Shown: piece after piece, positions 1-9,045 of the stretch
Position numbering within the stretch: the first letter of the stretch is position 1
Layout: each line of letters begins with the position of its first letter
Assembly (NCBI GenBank): GCA_000969725.1
Contig: JXSR01S072569.1
DNA: 20,976 bases
Origin: Ophiothrix spiculata
Taxonomy: Eukaryota > Echinodermata > Ophiuroidea > Amphilepidida > Ophiotrichidae
Strand: one strand, 5' to 3'
Program-made: the position numbers and the translations under genes
Notes under the pieces: generated by a model
Databases searched by the model: none
What the model was told of the DNA's origin: nothing
The model's input: only the letters and a program-made list of their open reading frames with translations

Positions 1-1056
1 ATTTATCTTTTCATGATTAAAAATTTGTTAGGATTCACATTTTCCTGAGCAGATGGATTCCCTTTACCCTTAAAATGATAAATTCTGTTTAATCTAAGCG
101 TAATATTATTGCTCGCGCGCAGGCGCGTGAGCTATATAGTATTTACTTCTGAGATGTCAATGGGGATATTTAGGCGTATTTAAACTGTCCTGCTTTAATA
201 TTTCTCAAGCACATAATTAGACTCAAATTGTAGTGGAGAACAAATTAGAATTCACTTATATTTTCATTGAAGTTCCTTTATAGTCTCTAACATGATTTTA
301 ACACTGCATAATAAAGACAAATCCAATTCATTCCATTACTCAATTTGACCATAGGATTTGAAGAAGGGTCACTGACAAACAGTAAACACATCCTGAATTC
401 ATTCATCACCTCTCAGACAGACAGTGCAAAGTTCATATTTCCAATTTGACCTACATATGCCTACATCAATTCCCTGCCTACATTCTGAACTCATCAATGT
501 ATAGTCACTGTGCAATGGTAAAACAACCAACATTAAACTTATTTGAGTCATTTCATATTTGACTAAAATCAAAGGACCTTCATACCAACTTTCCTTATCT
601 TAACTAGAGACTTGTGAAATTAGTAAGTGGGCAATACAGGAGGTCACTTGGGGCAAGATCACTGTTTTAAGAAAAAGTGGACTGATCCATTATATCATGG
701 GGTTTCCAGTAAATGGATATTAAATTGGTAAAGAAAGTTCACTATTTAATCACAGGTTATTATAGATTTAGTATTTCTTTAATAGTATGAATTTACCAGA
801 AAAGAACAGTGGAATTTAATTTTTTGTTGAATATCAATACATCTAACAATTCTTGGCCAAACTCAAAACAGGTTGTACCTACCTGTTATGTTTTAAAATA
901 CAACCGCCAACAGTAAAACATGTTTCTATTGGCTGCCTGTTTTTGGGAGGGAGAATTCAACATTTTACATTGGAGAGAATATAGGTGATAATTGATGTGA
1001 TTAGGAAATTCACAAGGGTGGCTGACAAACTGAATTCATGAGGTACATAGTGAGTA
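1..1056. other. Non-coding AT-rich stretch, no gene seen
   Basis: No reading frame of credible length or composition is present on either strand. The only structure I can point to is the short GC-rich imperfect palindrome at 111-132. A loose similarity between ~365-405 and ~1013-1045 (AAGGGT..CTGACAAAC followed by TGAATTCAT) hints at an old duplicated fragment, but it is too short to define. Confidence 0.7.
111..132. repeat. GC-rich imperfect palindrome
   Basis: Ten bases, GCTCGCGCGC, are followed after AG by GCGCGTGAGC, its reverse complement apart from one position. The block is almost all G/C and CpG-rich, with TAATATTATT to its left and TATATA to its right, so it stands out in composition. 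Function is unknown. It could be a small cruciform, a protein-binding site or chance. Confidence 0.5.
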
Positions 1057-1699
1057 ATAGCATAGGCCCTAAGCACATCAATTGTGCACTTTGTGATAGA
1101 AGCATGAAACTTGGCATACTTACTCATATTGAGCCTCTGATCAATTTCTGATAGAGTCCCAAAAATACAGCGCCCTCTATTGGCCTACAGCGCCCTCTAT
1201 AGTTTTACCATATGTTGAAATATACCTTTTGAATGGAAACAAGCTATAACTTTGAGAGGTTTTGCACAAATATGGTCTGAAAGTGCTCAAAGGGGTGACA
1301 ATAAATGTAGTTATTCAGTTGACTCTATTACAATATGGCAGCCGTCTTAATATTCAAAATGGCCGCCATTTATTAATCCGAATTTGTGTAAAATTGGTTG
1401 AAAGTAACATAAACACCACTGAGGGAGCCCGGAGGACCTCTTCCACAAGGATTCAACCAAACCAACTTCTGTAGGTTCCTTATATGACCCTCAAACACAA
1501 TTCAGATGTTCTAAAAAGTAAAAATCGGCATCTTTTCCAATTCAAAATGGCCGCCAAGATGGCCGCTTAAATGACCGATTTTCATTAAAATCAACCGAAA
1601 CAATCTTTAAAATGCTTGATATCATAATTAATCGACAGGAAATATCATTTGGGGTTACAATGAGATCATTTACCCCCTAATTGTATTGTAAGCTTGTAT

Positions 1700-3075
1700 T
1701 TAAGTCAAAATGGCGCCTGTTATAAGATCCAAAATGGCTGCCAAAATATGTTTTTATGGGCAAAATGAGTTAGAGGCACTTCAAAACAGAATCAACAATA
1801 CCAAATGTTCAAAATGATTGATGGAAATGGCTACGCGGTTAACAATAGGAGTATTTCTTCCCAAAATAAGGGTGTTGGCCTGTTTCAAAACCAATATGGA
1901 ACCTGTACTAAGATCCAAAATGGCCGCCGAAATATGCTTGTATGTGCAAAAATGGGTAAGAGGCTTTTCAAAAGTACTAAATGTTTAGAATAATTGATGT
2001 AAAATGGCTTTGTAAGTAATAATAGGAGTATTTCTTCCAAAATAAGGATGTATGCATGTTTCAAATCCAATATGGAGCCTTTATTAATATCAAAAATGGC
2101 CGCCAAAATGAGCTTTTATGTGCAAGAATAGGTTAGAGGCACTTCGAAACAGTTTCAAAAACACCAAATGCTCGGAATATTTGATAGGAAAGGGGTTTTG
2201 CGGAAAACAATATGAATATTTCTTCCCAAAAAAGGTGTTAGCTTCTTTCAAATTTAATATGGAGCCTGTACTGAGATCCAAATAGGCTTTCAAAATATGC
2301 TTTTATGTGCCAGACTGGGTTAGGGGCACTTATTAACAGTATCAAAAACACCAAATTTTCAGAATAATCGATGGAAAATCGCTTTATACGTAATAATAGG
2401 AGCTTTCTACCAAAAAGGGGTGTTAGGATGTTTCAAATCCAATATAGAGTCTGTATTAAGATCCAAAATGGCCGCCAAAATATGTTTCTATGTGCAAAAA
2501 CGGGTTAGAGGAAATTCAATACAGTATCAAAAACACAAATTGTTCAGAATAATTGATGGAAAAGGGCTTTGTTGGTATCAATAGGAGGATTTCTTTACTA
2601 GATAAGGGTGTAAGCATGTATGTATCAAATCCAATATGAAGCCTGTTCTGAGATCCAAAATAGCTACCAATATATCAATTTATACTCAAATATTGGTTTT
2701 AGTGACTTTGAAACTATATCAAAAACAAAAAGTGTTCAAAATAATCAATGGAACATAGCTTTGTGGGTAACAATAAGAATATTTCTTCCCCAAAAGGGGA
2801 GTTACCATGTTCAAAATCTGATATGGAACTGCAGAAATATTATAATTTCTGGCACAAAAATGGGTTAAGGTGACTTTGAAACATTATCGAAAACACCAAA
2901 TGTACAAAATAATTGATGGTAAAATGACTTTGATGGTAACAATAGGAACATTTTGTCCCGCATAATGTTGTTACCATTTTAAAATCTATTTTGGAGCCTG
3001 TATTGTGATCCAAAATGGCCGCCAAAATACAATTTTATGTACGAAAATGGATATAAGCGACTTTGAAACATTATA
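1700..3075. repeat. Tandem ~183 bp units, left arm and centre
   Basis: The core AAAATGGC(C/T)GCCAAAATATG recurs near 1730, 1918, 2094, 2278 (degraded), 2465, 2655 (degraded), ~2836 (very degraded) and 3012, giving a period of about 176-190 bp. Each unit runs in the same order: the ATGGC-GCC core, TTTTATGTGCAAAAATGGGTTAGAGGC, a block like ACAGTATCAAAAACACCAAATG, then ATAATTGATGGAAAA, GTAATAATAGGAGTATTTCTTCC and ATGTTTCAAATCCAATATGGAGCC. Units differ by many substitutions, so the array is old. The last units have no tidy mirror partner and form the loop of the foldback. Confidence 0.8.
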
Positions 3076-3114
3076 AATATTGGATTTTAATTGTGCTAAA
3101 CACCTTATAATGAT

Positions 3115-4225
3115 AGAAATGCTCCATTGTTACCATCAATGCTATTTTCCATTGATTATTTTGAACAATTTTTGTTTTTGATGTAGCTTCAAAGTCACTA
3201 AAACCAATTTTTGAGCATAAATTGATATATTGGTAGCCATTTTGGATCTCAGAACGGCTTCACATTGGATTTGAAACATGCTTACACCCTTATCTAGTAA
3301 AGAAATTCTCCTATTGATACCAACAAAGCCCTTTTCCATCAATTATTCTGAACAATTTGTGTTTTTGATACTACATCGAATTTCCTCTCACCCGTTTTTG
3401 CACATAAAAGCGTATTTTGGCGGCCATTTTGGATCTAAATACAGGCTCCATATTGGATTTGAAACATGCTAACACTCTTTTTTGGTAGAAATGCTCCTAT
3501 TTTTACTTATTACTTATAAAGCCATTTTCCATCGATTATTCTGAACATTTGTTTGTTTGTTTGTTTGTTTTTTTGATACTGTTTCGAAGTGTTCCCTGCC
3601 ACCTTACTCATTTTGGCACATAAAAGCATATTTTGAAAGCCTATTTGGATCTCAGTACGGTCTCCATATTAAATATGAAAGAAGCTAACACCTTTATTTG
3701 GGAAGAAATATTCATATTGTTTCCCACAAAACCCTTTTCCTATCAAATAATCTGAGCATTTGGTGTTTTTGATACTGTTTCGAAGTGCTTCTAACCTATT
3801 TTTGCACATAAAAGCTCATTTTGGCTGCCATTTTTGATCTTAATATAGGCTCCATATTGGATTTGGAACATGCAAACATCCTTATTTTGGAAGAGAAATA
3901 CTCCTTTTATTACTTACAAAGCCATTTTACATCAATTGTTCTAAACATTTAGTGCTTTTGAAAAGCCTATTTTTGCACATACAAGCATATTTTGGCGGCC
4001 ATTTTGGATCTTAGTACAGGCTCCACATTGGATTTGAAACAAGCTAACATCCTTATTTTGGGAAGAAATACTCCTATAGTTACATGCATAGCCATTTCCA
4101 GCAATCATTTTGAACATTTGGTATTGTTGATTCTGTTTTGAAGTGCCTTTAACTCATTTTGCACACAAAAACACATTTTGGCAGCCATTTTGGATCTCAT
4201 AACAGGCGCCATTTTGACTTAAATA
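3115..4225. repeat. Tandem ~183 bp units, inverted arm
   Basis: The same unit as in the left arm, in reverse orientation, with cores like GGCGGCCATTTTGGATCT near 3231, 3419, 3640 (degraded), 3823, 3993 and 4181. The 3231 unit is the mirror partner of the degraded 2655 unit: both carry the odd GTAGCCA/TAGCTACC core and the ACTCAAATATTGGT / ACCAATTTTTGAG block. This shows the whole array was inverted as a block, not built twice. A TTTG microsatellite interrupts this arm only. Confidence 0.8.
3548..3574. repeat. TTTG microsatellite
   Basis: About five tandem TTTG units followed by a short T run, inserted in one unit of the right arm. The mirrored unit of the left arm (near 2340) lacks it, so it expanded after the inversion formed. 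Confidence 0.85.
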
Positions 4226-4874
4226 CAAGCTTACAATACAATTAGGGGGTAAATGATCTTGTTGTAACCCTAAATGATATTTCCTGTCGATTAATTATGA
4301 TATCAAGCATTTTAAAGACTGTTTCGGTTGATTTTAATGAAAATTTGTTATTTTGGCGGCCATCTTGGCTGCCATTTTGAATTGGAAAAGACGCCAATTT
4401 TTACTTTTTAGACCATCTGAATTGTGATTGAGGGTCATATAAGGATCCTACAAAAGTTAGTTTGGTTGTATCTTTGGGGAAGAGTTCCCTCGGACTCCCC
4501 CAGGGGTGTTTATGTCACTTTTGACCAATTTTACACAAATCAAAACAATAAATGGCGGCCATTTTGAAAATTAAGATGGCCGCCATAGTATAATTGAGCC
4601 AACTGAATAACTGCATTTATAGTCACCCCTTTGAACACTTTTAGACCATACTTGTGCAAAACCTCTCAAAGTTATAGCTTGTTTACATTCAAAAGGTATA
4701 TTTCAACATATGGTAAAACTATAGAGGGCGCTGTAGGCCAATAGAGGGCGCTGCATTTTTGGCACTCTATCAGAAATTGATCAGAGACTAAATATGAGTA
4801 AGTATGCCAAGTTTTATGCTTCTATCACAAAGTGCACAATCGGGCATTTTTTATGTGCTTAGGGACTATGCTAT

Positions 4875-5301
4875 AAGAATAGGTAAAATAATGTCCCTGT
4901 ACAGATATACTGGATATTGAAGTTTGGGTTAAAGCCAGACGCCTTGAGCAAGGCTAAAGCACAGCCATTTTTTGTTTCTATTGCAATAAATTATTATTAT
5001 TGTTTCACGAAGTAGATTGTATTTTCTTACATAGATTATTTTATGAAATATATTATTGGTGTTTTCTTAAGACAATCAAGGCAAAGAAAACACAAATCGC
5101 ATTATTTGCAATAAATTTGACATAATTCAACGTAACAACCGCGTTGCCGTATCCACAACGTGGTCGTGAAAAGTGGCGTCATATTTGCTTATAGACCCAC
5201 TGGCCTACGACGGGGTTCTACTCGTTTTACGATTTTCACTTTATTACCAGGATATTGAGATCGTAAGTATAAAGACCACCTTTCGTTAAAATGTATATAT
5301 A
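4875..5301. other. Non-coding spacer between two elements
   Basis: AT-rich sequence between the foldback element and the mariner-type element. I see no open frame worth calling, no clear repeat boundary and no RNA signature. It includes a short (ATT)n run near 4990 and a CpG-containing patch at ~5140-5180. Confidence 0.6.
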
Positions 5302-5471
5302 CGAGGGGGTATCATAAAGTTTTTAACTTTACCCAGAAGGGATTGAACTATATCAATAAAATTTTGTCAGAATAGTCACTCGTCTTTATGTACATTGTGG
5401 TGCAGGAATTGTCTCATAAGTAGTTTTACTTTCTTTAATGGTGTTGATTGATCTACCTATCCGCTTAAAAC

Positions 5472-5588
5472 ATGAGCTGCATGGAGAAAATTGAGACATG
5501 CGGTGTAATTAAATTATTGCATTTGAAGGGTTACAGGGCCCAGCAAATCTTATTAGCACCATCAAAGTTTAGTTGTTTGATACCATAG
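5472..5588 (+). pseudogene. Vestigial mariner transposase N-terminus
   Basis: A 38-codon open frame starts MSCMEKIETCGVIK and continues into LLHLKGYRAQQI before ending at TAG. The pattern MEKIE-x-x-x-VIK-x-LHLKG-x-x-x-x-x-I is how many mariner transposases begin: the first helix-turn-helix of the paired-like DNA-binding domain. After this the expected second helix and linker are lost (LAPSKFSC, then stop). Its place, ~170 bp inside the left terminal repeat and on the plus strand, fits an autonomous mariner layout. The family assignment is from memory of the pattern. No catalytic aspartates are present, so it cannot act as a transposase. Confidence 0.6.
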
Positions 5589-5646
5589 TAAAGGGCAGTG
5601 TTTCTTCTATCCATTGACACCAACAGTATGAAAAATGGTCCATTAA

Positions 5647-5654
5647 TGACGTCA
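5647..5654. promoter_or_regulatory. CRE palindrome TGACGTCA
   Basis: A perfect TGACGTCA, the consensus CREB/ATF binding palindrome, lies inside the mariner-type element. An identical site occurs in the unrelated element at 14329-14590. Occupancy is unknown, and an 8 bp match can arise by chance. Confidence 0.3.
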
Positions 5655-5897
5655 CAGTGGCATAATAAAACATGGCCGACCTGAAAATGTTGATTTTCAA
5701 GGAAATATAAAATCAGATTTTTTCAATAGAGATGGTCCCTAAAATAACGGTCTGTAGATAGACAGTTGAAAGTGGGAGATATGTGTTACTTTGCATATTG
5801 ACTTATGCAAAGATGTCTAAACTATCTCATAATAAAATGTTGCTCCTGGCCCTATTTCTTCTGGGTAAAGTTTACAACTTTTTGATACCCCCTCGTA

Positions 5898-6742
5898 TAA
5901 GTAATTTTTTTTCGTTTCGTTTTGCTATTTTGAAATAAAAGGTCTTTAACGTATTCTTTTAAATTTCATGACTGTTAGTTTTGATGTGTTGTTACCTTGG
6001 TAAAACAACCATCAAATAGAGGAATGTGAATGTGATATAAGGATATAAATATAAAATTGTGACCGTCCATCTTAACCCAACTGTATAATCGGCGTCTGGT
6101 CATTTTCATTTTCTGCAAAGCCCATGTTATCACAAGCTACCGTTTAAAAGTGAGTAATATTCTTGAACACATTTTGCAGTGCATTAATTTTATAATGTGA
6201 AGTATGTCGTATTTAAATTGGACTACATTATTCCCAGAAATAGGGATTACAATAACATCTCGATGAACTTTACCCTACTTAAAATAAAAGTGAAATCGCT
6301 CTAAAACAAGCAGTCAAATATGTCTTATTATTGTAACCATGAGTAGTTCATACAGCAACGTACATTCAGCTATGCAATGCAAATTAAAGTTACAAAACAG
6401 TTAGGCTGATTCAGCTGAAATTCATAATTTGAACATCTTTATTGATGATTTTTCCTATGAAGTTAAGTTAAATTTTGAAATAAATGATCTTGCACCTTTA
6501 AATTATCAATTCTAAAATTTACTACTTAAGGCATGCGTTCTCAGTTAGATATAAATACCTCCTTTTCTGCTGCAATGATAATCCTTCTACCAAATGTAAT
6601 ATTGCATAGGGATTTATTGCACGCTTCACTCATTCTTTTCTAATTTTCCAATATCCAAAGGTAACACTGTATCATGTCAGCGCTCAATACACCCGTCTCT
6701 GTTTATCTCTCTGGCGCGAGAAGGCATTTTTTTCTTATTTGA
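5898..6742. other. Non-coding, no feature recognised
   Basis: AT-rich sequence between the mariner-type element and the presumed upstream region of the GTPase gene. No reading frame has protein-like composition, and no inverted or tandem repeat was seen. Confidence 0.6.
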
Positions 6743-6775
6743 ATGTTTCTGATCTTATCCCGATATATCCCCCTC

Positions 6776-6817
6776 TATAATATACTGAATGCATTTGCGC
6801 AAGACACGTTTTCAGTC
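6776..6817 (+). promoter_or_regulatory. Possible TATA/Inr core promoter
   Basis: TATAATATA at 6776-6784 (also readable as TATACT from 6781) is followed by TCAGTC at 6812-6817, a match to the arthropod-type initiator TCAKTY with its A at 6814. The spacing, 33-38 bp from TATA to the initiator A, is at or slightly beyond the usual range. It lies ~450 bp upstream of the GTPase start codon on the same strand. In AT-rich DNA such pairs can be accidental, and a spliced upstream exon would place the true promoter elsewhere. Confidence 0.22.
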
Positions 6818-7068
6818 AGTAAACACCAACTGCACGCTTTCCTTAAGCAATTCGGCGCTAAAGTAGCTGTTCAAACGAAAACATATTTGTTTCATTTCAG
6901 CACATTGAGTGGGACAACTAACAACGCTCTACACATCAAGCCGTTCAATTTACGCTTCATAACGATGGAATTAATATTATTAAAGCCTCGATAATACTCT
7001 TAGAAAAAAGATGGATAAGGCATGTCTCATCAGCTTTTGGGAAGAAACGTAAACATTATAGTGTCACC

Positions 7069-7264
7069 ATGATTGCGTCTTTGAATGTGGAATGAACGGA
7101 TCAGGCAGCTAGCTACATGGAAGCAATTGACATATTAGACTGGTGAAGAGGAGTTTAAGTGGCTTCGATTATGTGTGTATCGGGAATAGCAATATAGATG
7201 CGCACAGTGTATCGCAGTTTTCAACTGCAGATGTTTTCGTATGGTGCCAAGAGGTAACATGTAA
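7069..7264 (+). promoter_or_regulatory. Cluster of short upstream reading frames
   Basis: Between 7069 and the GTPase ATG there are at least six upstream ATGs, each closed by a stop before the main start. They are 7069-7095 (8 codons, in the strong context GTCACCATGA), 7092-7112 (6 codons, overlapping the first), 7117-7146 (9 codons), 7171-7197 (8 codons), 7198-7257 (19 codons) and 7259-7264, a start-stop ATGTAA one base before the main ATG. If this DNA is all in the mRNA leader, ribosomes would need leaky scanning or reinitiation to reach the GTPase, so translation could be strongly throttled. If an intron or a nearer transcription start removes this DNA, the effect vanishes. Confidence 0.45.
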
Positions 7265-7265
7265 T

Positions 7266-7958
7266 ATGGGCGCTGAATCATTTGAGCAGATTCCTACATT
7301 TCAGGATTTTCAGCAGCTCGACATAGTTGTTCTCGGTGCTCCATCTGTCGGAAAAACTGCACTAATTGAGCAACATATACGATGTCAATTTCCTAAAATG
7401 CACAAAATCACAAAAGCTGCCTGCGTTTATACATCTGTAGTGATGTCTACGAATAAAATATATGAGATCAATATTGTTGATATGCCAGTTATACCATTCT
7501 CTCCATTGGAACAAAAACAAATTAAGAAAAATGGAATTAAATGTGGTTGGGAAGATCTACAAGCATATGCACAAGCCATTGGAAGTGCCTCAGCTTTAAT
7601 ATTTGTTTATGATGTCACATCGTCACAAAGCTTTCAGTACATCAAAGATCTTCGTCAGCAGATTTTGGATTGTTATGATTTGGACGAATGTGAAATACCC
7701 ATGATTGTTGCAGGAAATAAACAGGATCTTCACTATATGTCACAGGTACCAAGGAAACATATATCGCAGATTGTGCGAAAAACTTGGAGATGCGGCTATG
7801 TTGAAGTGTCAGCCAAGTTTAATTGGCACGTAGCATCATTATTTAATGATGTTGTACGGATAGTGGATCAAATAAGCTCTCAGGCTAAGGAGAGCCAAAC
7901 CAAAGCAATACCCCTACGAGCATTGCGATCGACCAATTGCTCATGCACTATTATGTGA
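7266..7958 (+). CDS. RASL10: RASL10-like small GTPase
   Basis: This 230-codon frame encodes a Ras-superfamily GTP-binding switch that most resembles vertebrate RASL10A/RASL10B. The P-loop GAPSVGKT is at residues 24-31, a likely switch I threonine at 49, a DMP triad at 72-74 in place of DxxG, NKQD (base recognition) at 151-154 and SAK at 182-184. The block RKTWRCGYVEVSAKFNWH at 171-188 is characteristic of RASL10. The C-terminus ...CSCTIM is a CaaX box, predicting farnesylation of Cys227 and possible palmitoylation of Cys225, so the protein should sit on a membrane. I chose ATG 7266 because it has A at -3 and G at +4. The frame stays open upstream to 7131 (stop at 7128), but that part has no ATG and no family similarity. 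The ~18 residues before the G domain are longer than in vertebrate RASL10B. No intron interrupts the G domain. Acceptor-like TTTCAG steps near 7303-7312 mean a spliced 5' start cannot be excluded. The symbol names the family; A versus B orthology is unresolved. Confidence 0.9.
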   Translation: MGAESFEQIPTFQDFQQLDIVVLGAPSVGKTALIEQHIRCQFPKMHKITKAACVYTSVVMSTNKIYEINIVDMPVIPFSPLEQKQIKKNGIKCGWEDLQAYAQAIGSASALIFVYDVTSSQSFQYIKDLRQQILDCYDLDECEIPMIVAGNKQDLHYMSQVPRKHISQIVRKTWRCGYVEVSAKFNWHVASLFNDVVRIVDQISSQAKESQTKAIPLRALRSTNCSCTIM

Positions 7959-8719
7959 TGATAAAACACCACGTTTATATTTCAACATAGTTGTATAGTG
8001 TATATTTTATGTATTATGTGGATGAAATCCAGCGCTTTACTGTTACATTCATCTTTACATTCCAGTGTACGTTACTTACTAAAAAGATACTTTGATTTAT
8101 AGTAGCGTTGGTATTTTGCAGATTTTAAAATTGACTTAAATGTTGCTATAAGACAGGTATGGTCCTGCAATTTCACCAAGTGAAACTTGTTTTACCCTTG
8201 GCCTGTATGTTTGTTTCACTTATTGATATCTAATTGGATGGTGTTGTTGTTTTGGTATGTCAAAACTTATGTTTGTAAATATGTTTTGAAATCCGAAGCA
8301 CCGATTATTTAATATTCATGGCTAGTGTATGAATCTTGTTTGAGATATGCATGTGAAGAAGAAAATAAGTATTCTATGTCAAACAATGCGAAAATTCACG
8401 GATTATACTTTGATGGAAGATACAACAATTAAATATAATATTGTGCAATATACCCTACTGTATACAGTAAGAAAAGGTCCGCCGTCGCTGCTGGCGAACC
8501 AATGGACGTCAACACTGCCTACTACACCCCATTGTTATTTATAGGTCAATACAGTCATTTTACTGGTAAAATAGCGGAAACGCGTAAGAAGCAATATTGA
8601 CTACTTCCCCGCTATTGTGTTAACAGTCAAATTGAATTTGATTTTGTACACCTTTACATTTAAAAATATGTTAATGCTTTTAAAGGATAATTCTTAACCT
8701 CCGAAATATATATCTTTAA
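7959..8719 (+). other. Presumed 3' UTR and downstream spacer
   Basis: AT-rich sequence after the GTPase stop, without credible coding potential. An ATTAAA at 8428-8433 is the first plausible polyadenylation hexamer I noted on the plus strand. An AATAAA follows at 8997-9002, inside the next transposable element. A GC-richer patch lies at ~8480-8510. The 3' end is not otherwise marked. Confidence 0.4.
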
Positions 8720-9041
8720 GGGCGGGGGAAAGCACGTTACTCAATTTTACAAACGTTTGCAAGTTTATTTTGTACCATTTTTTTCAACAAAGTTCCTTGT
8801 GATTTTTTTTTTCTTGAAATGTATACCTTTATTAGTGACGGCTTCAAAACTAAACCGGCGGTTGTCTGCCGGTTCTGCGGTTCTGGGCGGTTGGCTATAA
8901 TTCTGGTTGAACCGCCCAGAACCGACAGACAACCGCCAGTTGTGTTTTGAAGCCGCCCCTTCACTTTAAGCACTTTGTTAAAAAGTTATGGTACCAAATA
9001 AACTTGCAAAAACGTAAAATTGAGTAACGTGCTGTTCCCCC
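8720..9041. mobile_element. TTAA-flanked hairpin element (MITE)
   Basis: TTAA lies immediately outside both ends (8716-8719 and 9042-9045). The ends are inverted repeats of about 60 bp: left GGGCGGGGGAAAGCACG, right in reverse complement GGGGGAACAGCACG, both continuing TTACTCAATTTTAC and on to a GCAAGTTTATTT...GTACCAT block. A second, GC-rich inverted repeat sits inside: GGCTTCAAAAC (8840-8850) pairs with GTTTTGAAGCC (8944-8954), with CGGCGGTTGTCTG and GGGCGGTT blocks between and their complements. Most of its 322 bp could thus fold as one long hairpin. TTAA duplications are the mark of piggyBac-type transposition. No coding frame is supported. Confidence 0.85.
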
Positions 9042-9045
9042 TTAA

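Larger units (their letters stand above)
1057..4874. mobile_element. Large foldback element with inverted arms
   Basis: The left arm, starting ATAGCATAGGCCCTAAGC, reappears as its reverse complement ending at 4874 (GCTTAGGGACTATGCTAT). The outer ~620-650 bp of each arm (1057-~1700 and ~4230-4874) match with scattered mismatches and small indels. Both carry the doubled CAGCGCCCTCTA box (1170-1200; 4722-4752) and the same order of ATGGC/GCCAT blocks. Inside these lie arrays of ~183 bp units. The arms are clearly diverged, so a simple assembly fold-over is unlikely. No transposase frame is visible; the short open frames across it are shadows of the repeats. It resembles foldback-type non-autonomous DNA transposons. 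I could not settle a target-site duplication (TA is possible), so the superfamily is unknown. Confidence 0.85.
5302..5895 (+). mobile_element. Mariner-type non-autonomous element
   Basis: The terminal inverted repeats are about 37 bp with three mismatches: left CGAGGGGGTATCATAAAGTT..., right the reverse complement CGAGGGGGTATCAAAAAGTT..., both continuing AACTTTACCCAGAAG. TA lies directly outside each end (5300-5301 and 5896-5897), the target duplication expected of Tc1/mariner elements. CGAGGG ends with an ATCAAAAAGTT stretch resemble those of mariner-like elements, and a related end occurs at 20756. At 594 bp it is too short to encode a full transposase of about 345 residues. An open frame inside resembles the transposase N-terminus (5472-5588). 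The element is best read as an internally deleted mariner copy. Terminal identity suggests moderate age. Confidence 0.88.

Noticed and set aside
1262..3472. Many 60-82 codon frames on both strands inside the foldback element
   Set aside because: They are translations of the ~183 bp repeat units, recur in both orientations and vary with the unit frame. No transposase motif is present.
4925..6110. GGGTTAA and CCAGACGCC near 4927-4943 with complementary pieces near 6074-6100
   Set aside because: The blocks are in the wrong relative order for an inverted repeat, so they are likely coincidental.
6743..6994. 83-codon plus-strand frame upstream of the GTPase
   Set aside because: No recognisable domain, composition typical of chance AT-rich frames, and it overlaps the possible core promoter. 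It may be part of the leader or flank, not a gene.
7143..7265. A 41-codon extension of the GTPase frame upstream of ATG 7266
   Set aside because: It has no ATG, beginning only at a GTG codon. It does not resemble RASL10 proteins, and ATG 7266 has a good eukaryotic start context.
8737..8973. 78-codon minus-strand frame in the TTAA element
   Set aside because: It lies wholly inside the nested inverted repeats and is a by-product of their sequence.
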